Below, piece after piece: positions 7,116 through 16,246 of a DNA stretch of 64,000 nt (position 1 is its first letter; each line of letters begins with the position of its first letter). The stretch covers positions 1 through 64,000 of the forward strand of contig JBBEAY010000065.1 in assembly GCA_040882605.1 (NCBI GenBank), written 5' to 3'. Source of the stretch: JAOUEA01 sp040882605. Its GTDB lineage: Bacteria; Actinomycetota; UBA4738; HRBIN12. The position numbers were made by a program, and so were the translations under genes. The notes beneath the pieces are model-generated. The model searched no databases and was not told where the DNA came from. It saw only the letters and a program-made list of their open reading frames with translations.

Positions 7116-9404
7116 TCAACGTCTTCGGTAAGGACCCGTGACGCGTTGGCTCCAGCCGGCTCGCCGGCGCATGGCTCGCACCACCACCCGCGACGTTCGT
7201 ATCGCATCGTCGGCCTCGCGCCGATCAGGCTCGCGCTCCGCGTAGGCGGCCTCGATCGCGATCCGAGTGAGCCGATCGAGCTCACCGTCGACCGGAGCGC
7301 CCGAGGTCACCACCGCGCGGCGGTACTCCTCGAGTGTCTGACCGGGCGCCCTCGGATGACCGAGCTCGGCCGCGCGGTCGGTGAACACGTCGTAGGTGGC
7401 GAGGATCAAGCGGCGGGGCGCCCGTCCGGCTCGGCGCAGCCTCCGTCGCCGCCCGAGCGCTCGAGCGGGCGGCACCAGCGCCAGACCGACCGCGCCGATC
7501 GCCATCGCGGCGATGAGCGCATTGCCGGGAGTGAATGGTCCAGGGTCGGGCGCGGCGTTCGCCACGCCGGCCGTGATGGCGCCGCGGGGGTCGCGGATAT
7601 TGCGCGGGATGCCGAAGACGGGCTTTTCGCGTATCGCCGCCGACGTGCCGGCGTTCTCTGGGCTGGTGGCGCCGGCCGGGTTCCCGCCTGGGCCGCCGGT
7701 GCACGTTGACCCGTCGGGGTTCACGCAGGGCTGCGGAGCGTCGGGATCGAGGTAGGGGTAGGCCACCACGTTCTGTCGGTTCGGCGTCGGTTCGAACGGG
7801 ACCCATCCGAACGAAGGGAACAGCACCTCGACCCAGGAATGCGCGTTCTCGGTCGTGACCGTGAGCCGATCGCTCGACCCGCTGGTCTTGCCGGGCGTGA
7901 AGCCTACAGCGAGCCGCGCCGGGATGCCGAGCGTGCGGAGCATGATCGCCATCGCGCTCGAGAACTGCTGGCAGAACCCCTCTTTCGATTGGGTCAGGAA
8001 CGCCACCATCGCGTCATCTCTCGATGAGGCCGGGACTTCGGCGTTGTAGGTGAAGCCGCCCGTCTCCGTGAACACGTCCTGGATCGCGATGATGCGGTCG
8101 TAATCGGTGATCGCGCCTTGGGACCACTGTTCGGCTAGCGTTCCGATCGCGGGCGGCAGGTCGGCGGGCGTCACGGTGTACTGCAGGGTCTCGCTCGTCG
8201 CGACGATCAGCTCCGCGCGAAGCTCGTCGGGCGTCGGCTGCACGATGTCGGCCACGGCGGTGTACGTGACGCCGGGGCCGACATCGTTCTCGAGGGAGAT
8301 CGACCCACCTTGCGGATCCCATCGCATGCCGTCGAGCGGCGCATCGGTGGAGCGTGGGGGGTAGGCCAGCGGCAGCCAGGGCAGGGCGAGCTCGCTGGTC
8401 GTAGTGAACGTCACCTCGGTGGTCTCGCCGGGGCTCGCGAGCGGGGTCGCCGTCGCGAGCTCTGTTCCCGACACCACAGGAACCGTGCCGGGCTCGGGGT
8501 CGGGGCTCCAGACGCGACCGTCGAAGTTCGGCAGGGCCACCATGCGCCAGTAGCGGCCGACGTCCGCTTGCACCTCGAACACCGAGACGACCTCGTCGCG
8601 AGTGAGGCTCGCCTGCACCGACACGAGCGGGTCGATGCGCACCCGATCGTCATGGGTGGAGAAGTCGATCACGCCCCGAGATCCGAACCCGGGCATCACG
8701 ATGGGCGCCATCGCGGCCACCAGTACGGCGGCGGTGGCGACTCGCCGCGCGCCGCGGGCCGAGGTGACGTCGAGCCTGGCGGCGCGGCCGGGCGCCGCCC
8801 AGACCGGTCCCCAGCCCTGCACTCGACGGAGCCCGTCCGCGAAGAGCAACGCCGTGACCGCGGCGAGGAACAGCAGCCCGAAGATGGGCCGCACCACGTC
8901 TTCGAGCACCGAATCGGCGAAGCCCACCAGCGCGACGGGGGGCAACAGCGCGAGGAGGGGACTTCCGGCGCGGAACGCGAGCGAGTGCGCGGCGAACACT
9001 GCCGCCCACGCCCCCGCGAGCGCCGCGAGCAACAAGGGGGCCAGCGGGGGGGAGGGCGCGACCTGCACGCGCGCTTGCTCGCCGACCCTCCCCGCGGCCT
9101 CGAGCGTCGCGCCCAGGGTGTCAAGGGTCGGGAGCCCGAACCACGTCGTGTCGGGGAACACCAGCAGCCCGATCGAGACCGCGAGCGCCGCCGCGCTGAC
9201 GATCGTGGCAAGCACGAGGTTGCGACGTTCCAGCACTGCGGCGATCACCGCCGAGGCGACCCCGGCGGCGAGCAGTCGCAGCGTCGGAGCGTTGCCCTCG
9301 AAGACGCGGCCGAGCGCGATCGCCGCGGTGGCGGCGACCAGCACTGTCGCGCCCCCTGCGATCAGACGCTGTGTGCGAGCGGACGTTCCCTGGGTGCGTG
9401 CCAT
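7116..9404 (-). CDS. Membrane transglutaminase-like protein (DUF3488 / TgpA type)
   Basis: A 762-residue membrane protein. The N-terminal third has about six hydrophobic helices (DUF3488-like). An extracytoplasmic region follows with a transglutaminase core, with catalytic Cys478 in EGFCQQFSSAM, His522 in ENAHSWVEV, and the acidic residue in VPFEPTP. A further hydrophobic helix and a C-terminal DUF4129-like tail (YDVFTDRAAELG) come next. The family is thought to modify or cleave extracytoplasmic proteins, but the substrate is unknown. ATG 9404 is chosen because the membrane domain begins there; the frame stays open upstream only as an out-of-phase reading of the DUF58 gene. It overlaps the DUF58 gene by 43 nt and is the last gene of the moxR operon. 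Confidence 0.85.
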   Translation of the reverse strand: MARTQGTSARTQRLIAGGATVLVAATAAIALGRVFEGNAPTLRLLAAGVASAVIAAVLERRNLVLATIVSAAALAVSIGLLVFPDTTWFGLPTLDTLGATLEAAGRVGEQARVQVAPSPPLAPLLLAALAGAWAAVFAAHSLAFRAGSPLLALLPPVALVGFADSVLEDVVRPIFGLLFLAAVTALLFADGLRRVQGWGPVWAAPGRAARLDVTSARGARRVATAAVLVAAMAPIVMPGFGSRGVIDFSTHDDRVRIDPLVSVQASLTRDEVVSVFEVQADVGRYWRMVALPNFDGRVWSPDPEPGTVPVVSGTELATATPLASPGETTEVTFTTTSELALPWLPLAYPPRSTDAPLDGMRWDPQGGSISLENDVGPGVTYTAVADIVQPTPDELRAELIVATSETLQYTVTPADLPPAIGTLAEQWSQGAITDYDRIIAIQDVFTETGGFTYNAEVPASSRDDAMVAFLTQSKEGFCQQFSSAMAIMLRTLGIPARLAVGFTPGKTSGSSDRLTVTTENAHSWVEVLFPSFGWVPFEPTPNRQNVVAYPYLDPDAPQPCVNPDGSTCTGGPGGNPAGATSPENAGTSAAIREKPVFGIPRNIRDPRGAITAGVANAAPDPGPFTPGNALIAAMAIGAVGLALVPPARALGRRRRLRRAGRAPRRLILATYDVFTDRAAELGHPRAPGQTLEEYRRAVVTSGAPVDGELDRLTRIAIEAAYAEREPDRREADDAIRTSRVVVRAMRRRAGWSQRVTGPYRRR

Positions 9405-10590
9405 CGCTCCTTCAGTGGGGTCGCGGGGGTCAACACGATGCAGTCCCAGCCTGCACGGGCGAAGGCCAGGTTGGCCTGGGTGGCTCGACCCTCGAGCTGG
9501 GCAGCTCGCCCCGGGGGGAGGGTCAGAGGATCCACCGGATGCACGAGCACCACGAGTTTCGGACCGAAGCCCGCGCCGGCCCGGATCAGCGACGAAAGTT
9601 CGCCCGGCGCGGGCGGAGCAGCCACGTACACGAGTGAGGTGTCGGCCGACGCCGCCGTGCGCAGGCGGGCGAGCGAGGGACCGACCGAGCGAGCCGAGGC
9701 GTGGCTGATGCCGGCGAGGGCGTCGAGGAATCGCTCCTCGCTCACCGGCGCGGGCGGGGACTCCGTGGTGCCGATACGCAGGGCGAACCCTCGTTGGGCC
9801 AGCAGCACACCCAGGGTCGCCGCCACCGAGACGGCCCGCTCGAAGGCGGGGGAGTGCGAGTGTCCGAGCGAGTGCCCACGATTGTCGAGGAACACGAGCC
9901 CGCTCGCGCGGCGAGACGACTCGTCCTGACGGATCATCAGGTCGCCCGTGCGCGCGACCGAGGGCCAGTGGATGCGCCTGAGGTCGTCGCCCTGCTGATA
10001 CTGCCGCATCGTGTAGTACTCCTCGCCGGTGCGGAAGAGCTGCCGCGCCCGTGTGGCGCCCCAGCTCGGCCCGAAGCCCGAGTCGGGGGCCGAGACCAGA
10101 TCCTCGATCTCGGGCGTCACCAGCAGCTCGTCGAGCTCGTCGAACTCGAGGCGCTGGCGCGTGAGCGCGAACGGGTCGGAGACGTCGATCGTGAGCGGAC
10201 CCATGCGGTAGCGTCCCCGCGTCTGGGGCAACACGGTGTAGGCGACCTGTTGCGTGCCCCGAGCGGGCACGCCCGAGACCACGAGCCGAGCGGGCCGCCC
10301 GAGCGTCGCGGGCAGGCGATCCTCGATCAAGAGGAACGGCGAGGGTACCGGGGCCTGGTTCTCGACATCGAGCCGCACCGTCACCCTGGTACCCGGCGGC
10401 ACGCGCACGTCGGATAGGCGCCGGCGGATCCCGAGCCGGGTGCGGCCCCACCGCACGAACAGCCAGGCGAGGAACGGCAGCGCTGCCAGCCCGATCGCCA
10501 CGACCTCCATGCCGGCCGAACCGACCACGCGCGACGCGACCCACATGGCAGCGCCGGTGCCGAGGACGGCGAGCCCCCGGCCCGAGGGCA

Positions 10591-10591
<1 letters not shown>
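9362..10591 (-). CDS. DUF58 domain-containing protein (MoxR-associated)
   Basis: A 409-residue protein with two N-terminal hydrophobic helices (about residues 8-48), a beta-rich domain, and the DUF58 core around RQYQQGDDLRRIHWPSVART (about residues 218-237). A von Willebrand A-like fold with LVFLDNRGHS and no complete MIDAS follows. DUF58 proteins are nearly always encoded with MoxR AAA+ ATPases and transglutaminase-like proteins, as here. Start ATG 10591 shares its A with the moxR stop (TGATG). The role is presumed to be assembly or maturation of an envelope complex; no specific target is evident. Confidence 0.88.
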
Positions 10592-11568
<977 letters not shown>

Positions 11569-11773
11569 GCGCACCTCCGGGAGAGCTCGGTGAGACGCAC
11601 CCTCAGGCGTGAAAGGACCTTCGGGACAACACCGGTCATCGTACGCCAGGAACGCGGGAAGACCCCCTGCGAGTTCCCGTGAACGTGAGAGCAGCGGCCG
11701 GACCGAAGCTCGCGGACGCCCCGCGCGGCCCCTTATTCGCAACTCCAGGCATCGCGCTCGGCCCGACCGCCGC

Positions 11774-11797
11774 ATCACAAGATTACACGCTTGTGAT
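11774..11797. promoter_or_regulatory. Inverted repeat between divergent moxR and HNH genes
   Basis: A perfect inverted repeat ATCACAAG-N8-CTTGTGAT lies in the 278-nt gap between the divergently transcribed moxR operon and the HNH gene. The tract around it (ACAAGATTACACG) is A/T-richer than its surroundings. Spacing and symmetry fit a dimeric regulator site. The cognate regulator is not identifiable. Confidence 0.45.
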
Positions 11798-11846
11798 TCG
11801 CGTTGTCGAGGTCCAGCGTTCTCGAGCCCCCCGTAGACTGCAACCC

Positions 11847-12329
11847 ATGGGACGTGCGCTCGTCCTCAACGCGACCGACCTGCCGCTTGCGGTTGTGCCC
11901 GCACGCCGTGCCGTCGTGCTCGTGCTGAAGGAGAAGGCCGAGATGGTCGTGTCGAACGGCATGATCTTCCATTCCGAGCGCCTGGTGCTCGAGGCGCCCT
12001 CGGTCGTGCGTCTGCGCCGCTACGTGCGAGTTCCGTACCGGGCGCATGCTCCGCTGACTCGCCGAGCCTTGTTCGCTCGCGACGAGTGGACGTGCCAGTA
12101 CTGCGGCTCGGGCGCCGAGAACCTCGACCACGTGCTTCCGCGTTCGCGTGGTGGCCTGCACGTCTGGGAGAACGTCGTGGCCGCGTGCCGCCGCTGCAAC
12201 GCGAAGAAGGAAGACCGCACGCCCGTTGAGGCCGGCTTCCATCTGGCGCGGCAACCGTTCGCACCGCGCGACGGGTTCCACCTCACGCTCGGCCATCTCG
12301 AGCCGGGCTGGGAAGACTTCCTCATCTAG
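11847..12329 (+). CDS. HNH endonuclease family protein
   Basis: A 160-residue protein with an N-terminal region (MGRALVLNATDLPLAVVPARRA) and a C-terminal HNH nuclease domain. CQYCGSGAENLDHVLPRSRGG supplies the first Cys pair and the catalytic Asp-His, and the NVVAACRRCNAKKEDRTP stretch supplies the second Cys pair and Asn. This HNH type is common next to mraZ in actinobacteria and is of unknown biological role. The -10 box TAGACT (11834-11839) lies 7 nt before ATG 11847, indicating a leaderless transcript. The start also matches the conserved N-terminus; the frame is open 56 codons upstream, but across the promoter. Confidence 0.88.
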   Translation: MGRALVLNATDLPLAVVPARRAVVLVLKEKAEMVVSNGMIFHSERLVLEAPSVVRLRRYVRVPYRAHAPLTRRALFARDEWTCQYCGSGAENLDHVLPRSRGGLHVWENVVAACRRCNAKKEDRTPVEAGFHLARQPFAPRDGFHLTLGHLEPGWEDFLI

Positions 12330-12434
12330 CGCGGCGGGCGCCTGAGGCTGCCCGGCACGCCCATCCTCGCCTGATCTCCAACTCCAGATCCAAGCGCCTG
12401 CACCGCATCCACCGACACCGAACACATGTTCCCG

Positions 12435-12480
12435 TTGACGTGGTGGAGCGTAAGTGGCATAAACGTGTCGCTTGGTGGAG
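12435..12480 (+). promoter_or_regulatory. dcw promoter with a four-repeat MraZ-box-like operator
   Basis: TTGACG (12435-12440), 17 nt and CATAAA (12458-12463) form a promoter. Overlapping it are four GTG-led hexamers: GTGGAG 12443, GTGGCA 12454, GTGTCG 12465 and GTGGAG 12475, spaced 11, 11 and 10 nt. MraZ binds tandem GTGG/TGGG-type repeats with about one-turn spacing upstream of its own gene, so this is the likely autoregulatory site for the whole cluster. Confidence 0.65.
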
Positions 12481-12495
12481 GAAAGGGGAGGAGGC

Positions 12496-12924
12496 GTGGC
12501 CGAACTGCTCGGTACGCATAGCTACCAGCTCGACCCGAAGGGCAGGGTCTCGCTGCCGGCGAAGTTCAGGGCCGCCTTCGTGGACGGCTGCTGGATCACC
12601 GTGGGCCAGGACCGCTGTCTGTACGTCTTCCCCAGGGCCGAATGGGAGCGACGTTCCGACGAGGTCGCGTCCTCCCCCCTTTCCGACCGCGACGGGCGCG
12701 CGTACTCGCGCATGTTCTTCGCCTCCTCCGACGAGTCGAGGCTCGACGGGCAGGGACGGGTCACGGTTCCGCAACGCCTGCGCGAGGCCGTCGGTATCGA
12801 CAAAGAAGTTGTGGTGCTCGGCGTTCGAGACCGGATGGAGATCTGGGATCGGGAGACGTACGAGGACTACGCCGCAGGATTCGCAGACGCGTACCAGACC
12901 GGTGCGCTCGATCCCAGGAGGTAG
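12496..12924 (+). CDS. mraZ: Transcriptional regulator MraZ
   Basis: A 142-residue AbrB-fold DNA-binding protein with the two tandem MraZ repeats. The first contains YQLDPKGRVSLPAKFR and the second SRLDGQGRVTVPQRLREAVG, with the signature DxKGRxxxP / DxQGRxxxP loops that contact DNA. MraZ forms rings and represses its own dcw operon. GTG 12496 is preferred to the frame opening at 12472 because AGGGGAG lies 5 nt upstream and the family starts with ELLGTHSYQLD. The tandem boxes at 12443-12480 end just before the ribosome site. Confidence 0.95.
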   Translation: MAELLGTHSYQLDPKGRVSLPAKFRAAFVDGCWITVGQDRCLYVFPRAEWERRSDEVASSPLSDRDGRAYSRMFFASSDESRLDGQGRVTVPQRLREAVGIDKEVVVLGVRDRMEIWDRETYEDYAAGFADAYQTGALDPRR

Positions 12925-12931
12925 GGCGCAC

Positions 12932-13078
12932 ATGGCAGAGCTGGTCCCCGAATCGGATGTCGTCGAGACGAACAAGCTCGTCACGGAAGTCCGGCAGAGC
13001 CTCTCGCTGATCGGCATGACGGCGCTGACGCTCCTGGCGTCCATCGGCATCGGCATCCTTGCCGGGCACCTCGGTTGA
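12932..13078 (+). CDS. Small single-pass membrane protein between mraZ and rsmH (48 aa)
   Basis: This short frame reads MAELVPESDVVETNKLVTE, then a 24-residue hydrophobic helix (IGMTALTLLASIGIGILAGH) to the C-terminus, giving one membrane span with a short acidic cytoplasmic N-terminus. ATG 12932 lies 9 nt after a strong AGGAGG (12917-12922) that overlaps the mraZ stop. The stop is 1 nt before the chosen rsmH GTG, consistent with translational coupling. Its position inside the dcw operon suggests a division-related or assembly role, but no family was recognised. Confidence 0.6.
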   Translation: MAELVPESDVVETNKLVTEVRQSLSLIGMTALTLLASIGIGILAGHLG

Positions 13079-13079
13079 C

Positions 13080-14021
13080 GTGGGAGACACGAGTGGCACC
13101 GGCGAGCCGCGGGGCGCTGAGCCGCGTGTCTCGCACGAGCCCGTCATGGTCCGAGAGGTGATTCGCTTCCTCGTGGACGAGGCGCCGAACGCAGGCACGG
13201 TGGTCGACATGACACTCGGGGCCGGGGGTCACACCGAGGCGCTGCTCGAGGCGGGAGTGCCGAGCGTGATCGGCATCGATCGCGATCAGCGAGCGGTCGA
13301 CCTCGCGACCGAGCGGCTCGCGCGCTTCGGCGAGCGATTCCGGTCGGTGCGCTCGACCTTTGCAGGACTTGGCCCAGAGTTCGGCACCGAGTTCGGCGGT
13401 GAGTCGACCCATGGCGTGGTCGACGGCTTCCTCTACGACCTCGGCGTGTCGTCGATGCAACTCGACACCGGTGAGCGCGGCTTCGGCTACCGCGTCGACG
13501 GTCCGCTCGACATGCGTATGGCCGCCGCCGACGACGACGAACCGTCGGCGGCCGACCTCGTGAACACCATGGTGGAAGCCGACCTCGCGGACCTGATCTA
13601 CCAGCTCGGCGGCGAACGGCGATCGCGCCCGATCGCACGCGCGATCGTGCGCCGCCGCCCGATCACCACCACCGACCAGCTCACGGGCGTGATCGTGGGC
13701 GTCGTGGGACGACGACCGGGGGGCCCCCACCCCGCGCGCCGGACGTTCCAGGCGCTCCGCATCGCGGTCAACCGGGAGATCGAGGAGCTCGCCACCTCCC
13801 TGCCTCAGGTGGCCGGGCTCCTCGCTCCCGGAGGCCGCGTGGTCGTGATCGCTTACCACTCTCTAGAAGACCGCGTCGTGAAGACCACGTTCCGTGACGA
13901 CGAACGGCTTAGACCGCTCACGAAGAAGCCGCTTCGACCGGCCGACGACGAGGTGGCTCGCAACCGCCGATCCCGCAGCGCGATCCTACGGGCGGCAGAG
14001 CGTACGGAGGAAGCAGCGTGA
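13080..14021 (+). CDS. rsmH: 16S rRNA (cytosine(1402)-N(4))-methyltransferase RsmH (MraW)
   Basis: S-adenosylmethionine-dependent methyltransferase modifying C1402 of 16S rRNA. It shows HEPVMVREV near the N-terminus, the SAM-binding VVDMTLGAGGHTEALLE, the DGFLYDLGVSSMQLD and ERGFGYRVDGPLDMRM motifs, and the C-terminal VVIAYHSLEDRVVK signature. Length is 313 residues. The start is uncertain. GTG 13080 is favoured by tight coupling to the small upstream gene; TTG 13059 and GTG 13128, just before the HEPV motif, are alternatives, and none has a strong ribosome site. The stop overlaps ftsL by GTGA. Confidence 0.93.
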   Translation: MGDTSGTGEPRGAEPRVSHEPVMVREVIRFLVDEAPNAGTVVDMTLGAGGHTEALLEAGVPSVIGIDRDQRAVDLATERLARFGERFRSVRSTFAGLGPEFGTEFGGESTHGVVDGFLYDLGVSSMQLDTGERGFGYRVDGPLDMRMAAADDDEPSAADLVNTMVEADLADLIYQLGGERRSRPIARAIVRRRPITTTDQLTGVIVGVVGRRPGGPHPARRTFQALRIAVNREIEELATSLPQVAGLLAPGGRVVVIAYHSLEDRVVKTTFRDDERLRPLTKKPLRPADDEVARNRRSRSAILRAAERTEEAA

Positions 14022-14494
14022 GCGTTCCAGCGCGCGAGCTTCCCGAGCCGCGATCACCGGCTCGGACACCGAAGCCGCAGCCTCAGCCCGTCGCGCGTCC
14101 CGCGCGGCGGCAGCCCGCGGCGCGCCCGAACCCCGCTACCCCTCCCCAGCGTCGGGCGCGCCGCGGGTCCACCCCCGCCTTCTGGTTCCTCTCGGCGGGG
14201 ATCGTGTCGGTCTTGGTGTGGGCGATCGTGGCGCTCGGGGCCCTCGTCGTGAACACCACGTACCGCATGACCGACGTGCAGAGCCAGGTCCGGACCCTGC
14301 AAGATCAGGACGCCCAGCTCGACTTCGAGGTGGCGCGATTGTCGTCGCCCTCACGCATCGCCGAGTGGGCAGACATGGTGGGCCTAGTGGTGCCAGCCTC
14401 GGGCGACTCCGTCATCCTGCGGGTGCCGGGGGAGCCAGGAAGCCGAGGCACAGACCGAGGCCTGGACCAGAGCACGGGCGACGGGGCGGCGTGA
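14018..14494 (+). CDS. ftsL: Cell division protein FtsL-like
   Basis: A 158-residue bitopic protein. It has a Pro/Arg-rich cytoplasmic N-terminus (residues 1-50), one membrane span (FWFLSAGIVSVLVWAIVALG, about 54-74), a coiled-coil stretch (YRMTDVQSQVRTLQDQDAQL) and a short periplasmic end with the RIAEWADMVGLVVP motif. Sequence identity in FtsL is weak, so the assignment rests on topology, leucine-zipper-like helix and position between rsmH and ftsI. FtsL recruits FtsQ, FtsW and FtsI to the divisome. GTG 14018 overlaps the rsmH stop and has ACGGAGG 7 nt upstream. The gene ends in a TGATG overlap with ftsI. Confidence 0.85.
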   Translation: MSVPARELPEPRSPARTPKPQPQPVARPARRQPAARPNPATPPQRRARRGSTPAFWFLSAGIVSVLVWAIVALGALVVNTTYRMTDVQSQVRTLQDQDAQLDFEVARLSSPSRIAEWADMVGLVVPASGDSVILRVPGEPGSRGTDRGLDQSTGDGAA

Positions 14495-16203
14495 TGAGGC
14501 GTCCGCCGGTCAGAAGGCTCGTGGCATTGTTCGTGCTGATGATGTTCGCGTTCGGTGGGATCGTCGTGCGTCTCATGTTCCTGCAGGTCCGGGACAACCC
14601 GAAGCTCGAGGCGCTCGGCATGGCGCAACGGGTCCGGTCGATAACCCTTCCTGCGTTGCGTGGCGAGATCGTGGACCGGTCCGGCGTGCCGCTCGCGGTG
14701 TCCCGCGAGGCTCGTGATATCTACGTTGACCCGACGTACGTGGTCGACCCCGAGGCCGACGCCGAGACCATCGCATCGGTGCTCGACCTGCAGGCCCGCG
14801 AGGTGCAGGCGGCCCTCGAGGCCGACGGCACCTTCGTCTTCATCGATCGTCAGGTGGATCGCGAGGTCGCCCTCGAGCTCGAGGAGCTGGCGCTTCCCGG
14901 CATCGGCTTCCTCGACGTGCCCAAGCGGTACTACCCCGCGGGCGCGCTCGCGTCGCAGGTACTCGGCTTCGTCAACGTCGACGGTGTCGGCGGTGCAGGT
15001 CTCGAGAACGCCTACGAGGAGACGCTTGCCGGCACCCCTGGTGAGCGAACGACCGAGCTCTCGGCCGACGGACTCGCTATCTCGAACGGTCTCGACAGGC
15101 TCGTGCCTCCGGTGCCCGGTTCTACGATGCGCACGACACTCGACCGCCAGATGCAATACATGGTGCAGGCAGCGCTCGAGCGCGCCGTGAAGGCCAACGG
15201 TGCGCTCGGCGGAACGGCGGTCGTGCTGGAGCCGGCCACCGGCGAGGTGCTCGCGATGGCCACCTACCCATGGTTCGACCCCAACGCCTACAGCGAGGCG
15301 CCGCTCGAGTCGATGCGCAACCGCGCCGTGACCGACGCGTTCGAGCCCGGCTCGGTGAACAAGATCATCACGGCGGCGGCGGCGCTCGAGACGGGCGCGG
15401 TCTCGCTCAACCAGCGCTTCCGTGTGCCCGCCAGCATGAAGGTCGGGCCGTTCACGATCGAGGACTCGCACCTCCACCCCGTCGAGTCGATGACGATCGG
15501 CGACATCATCATCGAGTCGAGCAACATCGGCGCTGCGCTCATCGCAGAGCAGGTCGGAAGCGTGCCGCTCGCCAGCTACATGCAGCGATTCGGATACGGC
15601 CGCAGGACCGGCATCGGCTTCCCCGCCGAGGCGACGGGGGCGATGCTGCCCGGCAGCGACTGGGACGAGGTGATCCGCGCGACCGTGTCGTACGGGCAGG
15701 GCATCTCGGTGACCCCGCTGCAGATGGCCAACGTGTACGCGACGATCGCCAACGGCGGCCGGTGGATACAGCCCACGCTCGTGCGAGGGTTCGAGGGTCC
15801 GGGCGGTGACTTCACCGCGGCACAGACGCGAGCCACACGACGCGTGATCAGGCCCGACACGGCCCGGTTGCTCACGAGCATGCTCGCCGCCGCCGTGGAA
15901 GAAGGTACGGGCGTGAACGCCCAGATCCCTGGCTACCAGGTGGCCGGCAAGACCGGCACCTCGCGCAAGCTCGACGAGCTCGGTCACTACGTGCAGCGGT
16001 ATCACGCGTCGTTCGCCGGCTTCCTGCCGGCCGCCGACCCCCGCGTCGTGATCGCCGTCTCGATCGACGAGCCTAGAACCGTGTACGGCGGCCTCGCGGC
16101 AGCCCCGCTGTTCCAAGAGATCGCCCGGTACGCGATCCAGCGGCTCGCGATCCCGGCTGCACCCACGGTCGCCACGCCGCCCCACGCCCGCGGAACCTCC
16201 TGA
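14494..16203 (+). CDS. ftsI: Penicillin-binding protein, FtsI/PBP3 type (septal transpeptidase)
   Basis: A 569-residue class B PBP. One N-terminal membrane span (LVALFVLMMFAFGGIVVRL) precedes the dimerisation domain (RGEIVDRSGVPLAVS) and the transpeptidase domain. Active-site motifs are EPGSVNK (SxxK nucleophile), ESSNIG (SxN) and VAGKTGTSRK (KTG). No PASTA domains follow. It cross-links septal peptidoglycan in the periplasm with FtsW. ATG 14494 shares its A with the ftsL stop; the longer reading frame upstream is out-of-phase ftsL and rsmH sequence. Confidence 0.94.
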   Translation: MRRPPVRRLVALFVLMMFAFGGIVVRLMFLQVRDNPKLEALGMAQRVRSITLPALRGEIVDRSGVPLAVSREARDIYVDPTYVVDPEADAETIASVLDLQAREVQAALEADGTFVFIDRQVDREVALELEELALPGIGFLDVPKRYYPAGALASQVLGFVNVDGVGGAGLENAYEETLAGTPGERTTELSADGLAISNGLDRLVPPVPGSTMRTTLDRQMQYMVQAALERAVKANGALGGTAVVLEPATGEVLAMATYPWFDPNAYSEAPLESMRNRAVTDAFEPGSVNKIITAAAALETGAVSLNQRFRVPASMKVGPFTIEDSHLHPVESMTIGDIIIESSNIGAALIAEQVGSVPLASYMQRFGYGRRTGIGFPAEATGAMLPGSDWDEVIRATVSYGQGISVTPLQMANVYATIANGGRWIQPTLVRGFEGPGGDFTAAQTRATRRVIRPDTARLLTSMLAAAVEEGTGVNAQIPGYQVAGKTGTSRKLDELGHYVQRYHASFAGFLPAADPRVVIAVSIDEPRTVYGGLAAAPLFQEIARYAIQRLAIPAAPTVATPPHARGTS

Positions 16204-16232
16204 CGCCTACCGGCCCGCAGCGAGGGCACGGG

Positions 16233-16238
16233 TAAGCT
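16233..16238 (+). promoter_or_regulatory. -10 box TAAGCT, internal leaderless promoter before murE
   Basis: TAAGCT lies 8 nt before GTG 16247 in the only untranslated gap (43 nt) between ftsI and murE. It implies an internal promoter that lets the mur block be transcribed separately from the mraZ promoter. Confidence 0.5.
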
Positions 16239-16246
16239 CCGGAACG

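Noticed and set aside
9405..10544. Upstream extension of the transglutaminase frame to 1142 residues
   Set aside because: The extra N-terminal 380 residues are an out-of-phase reading of the DUF58 gene; the membrane domain starts at ATG 9404.
13894..14493. Extension of ftsI to 769 residues
   Set aside because: The additional sequence is rsmH and ftsL read out of phase; ATG 14494 shares the ftsL stop in a coupled junction.
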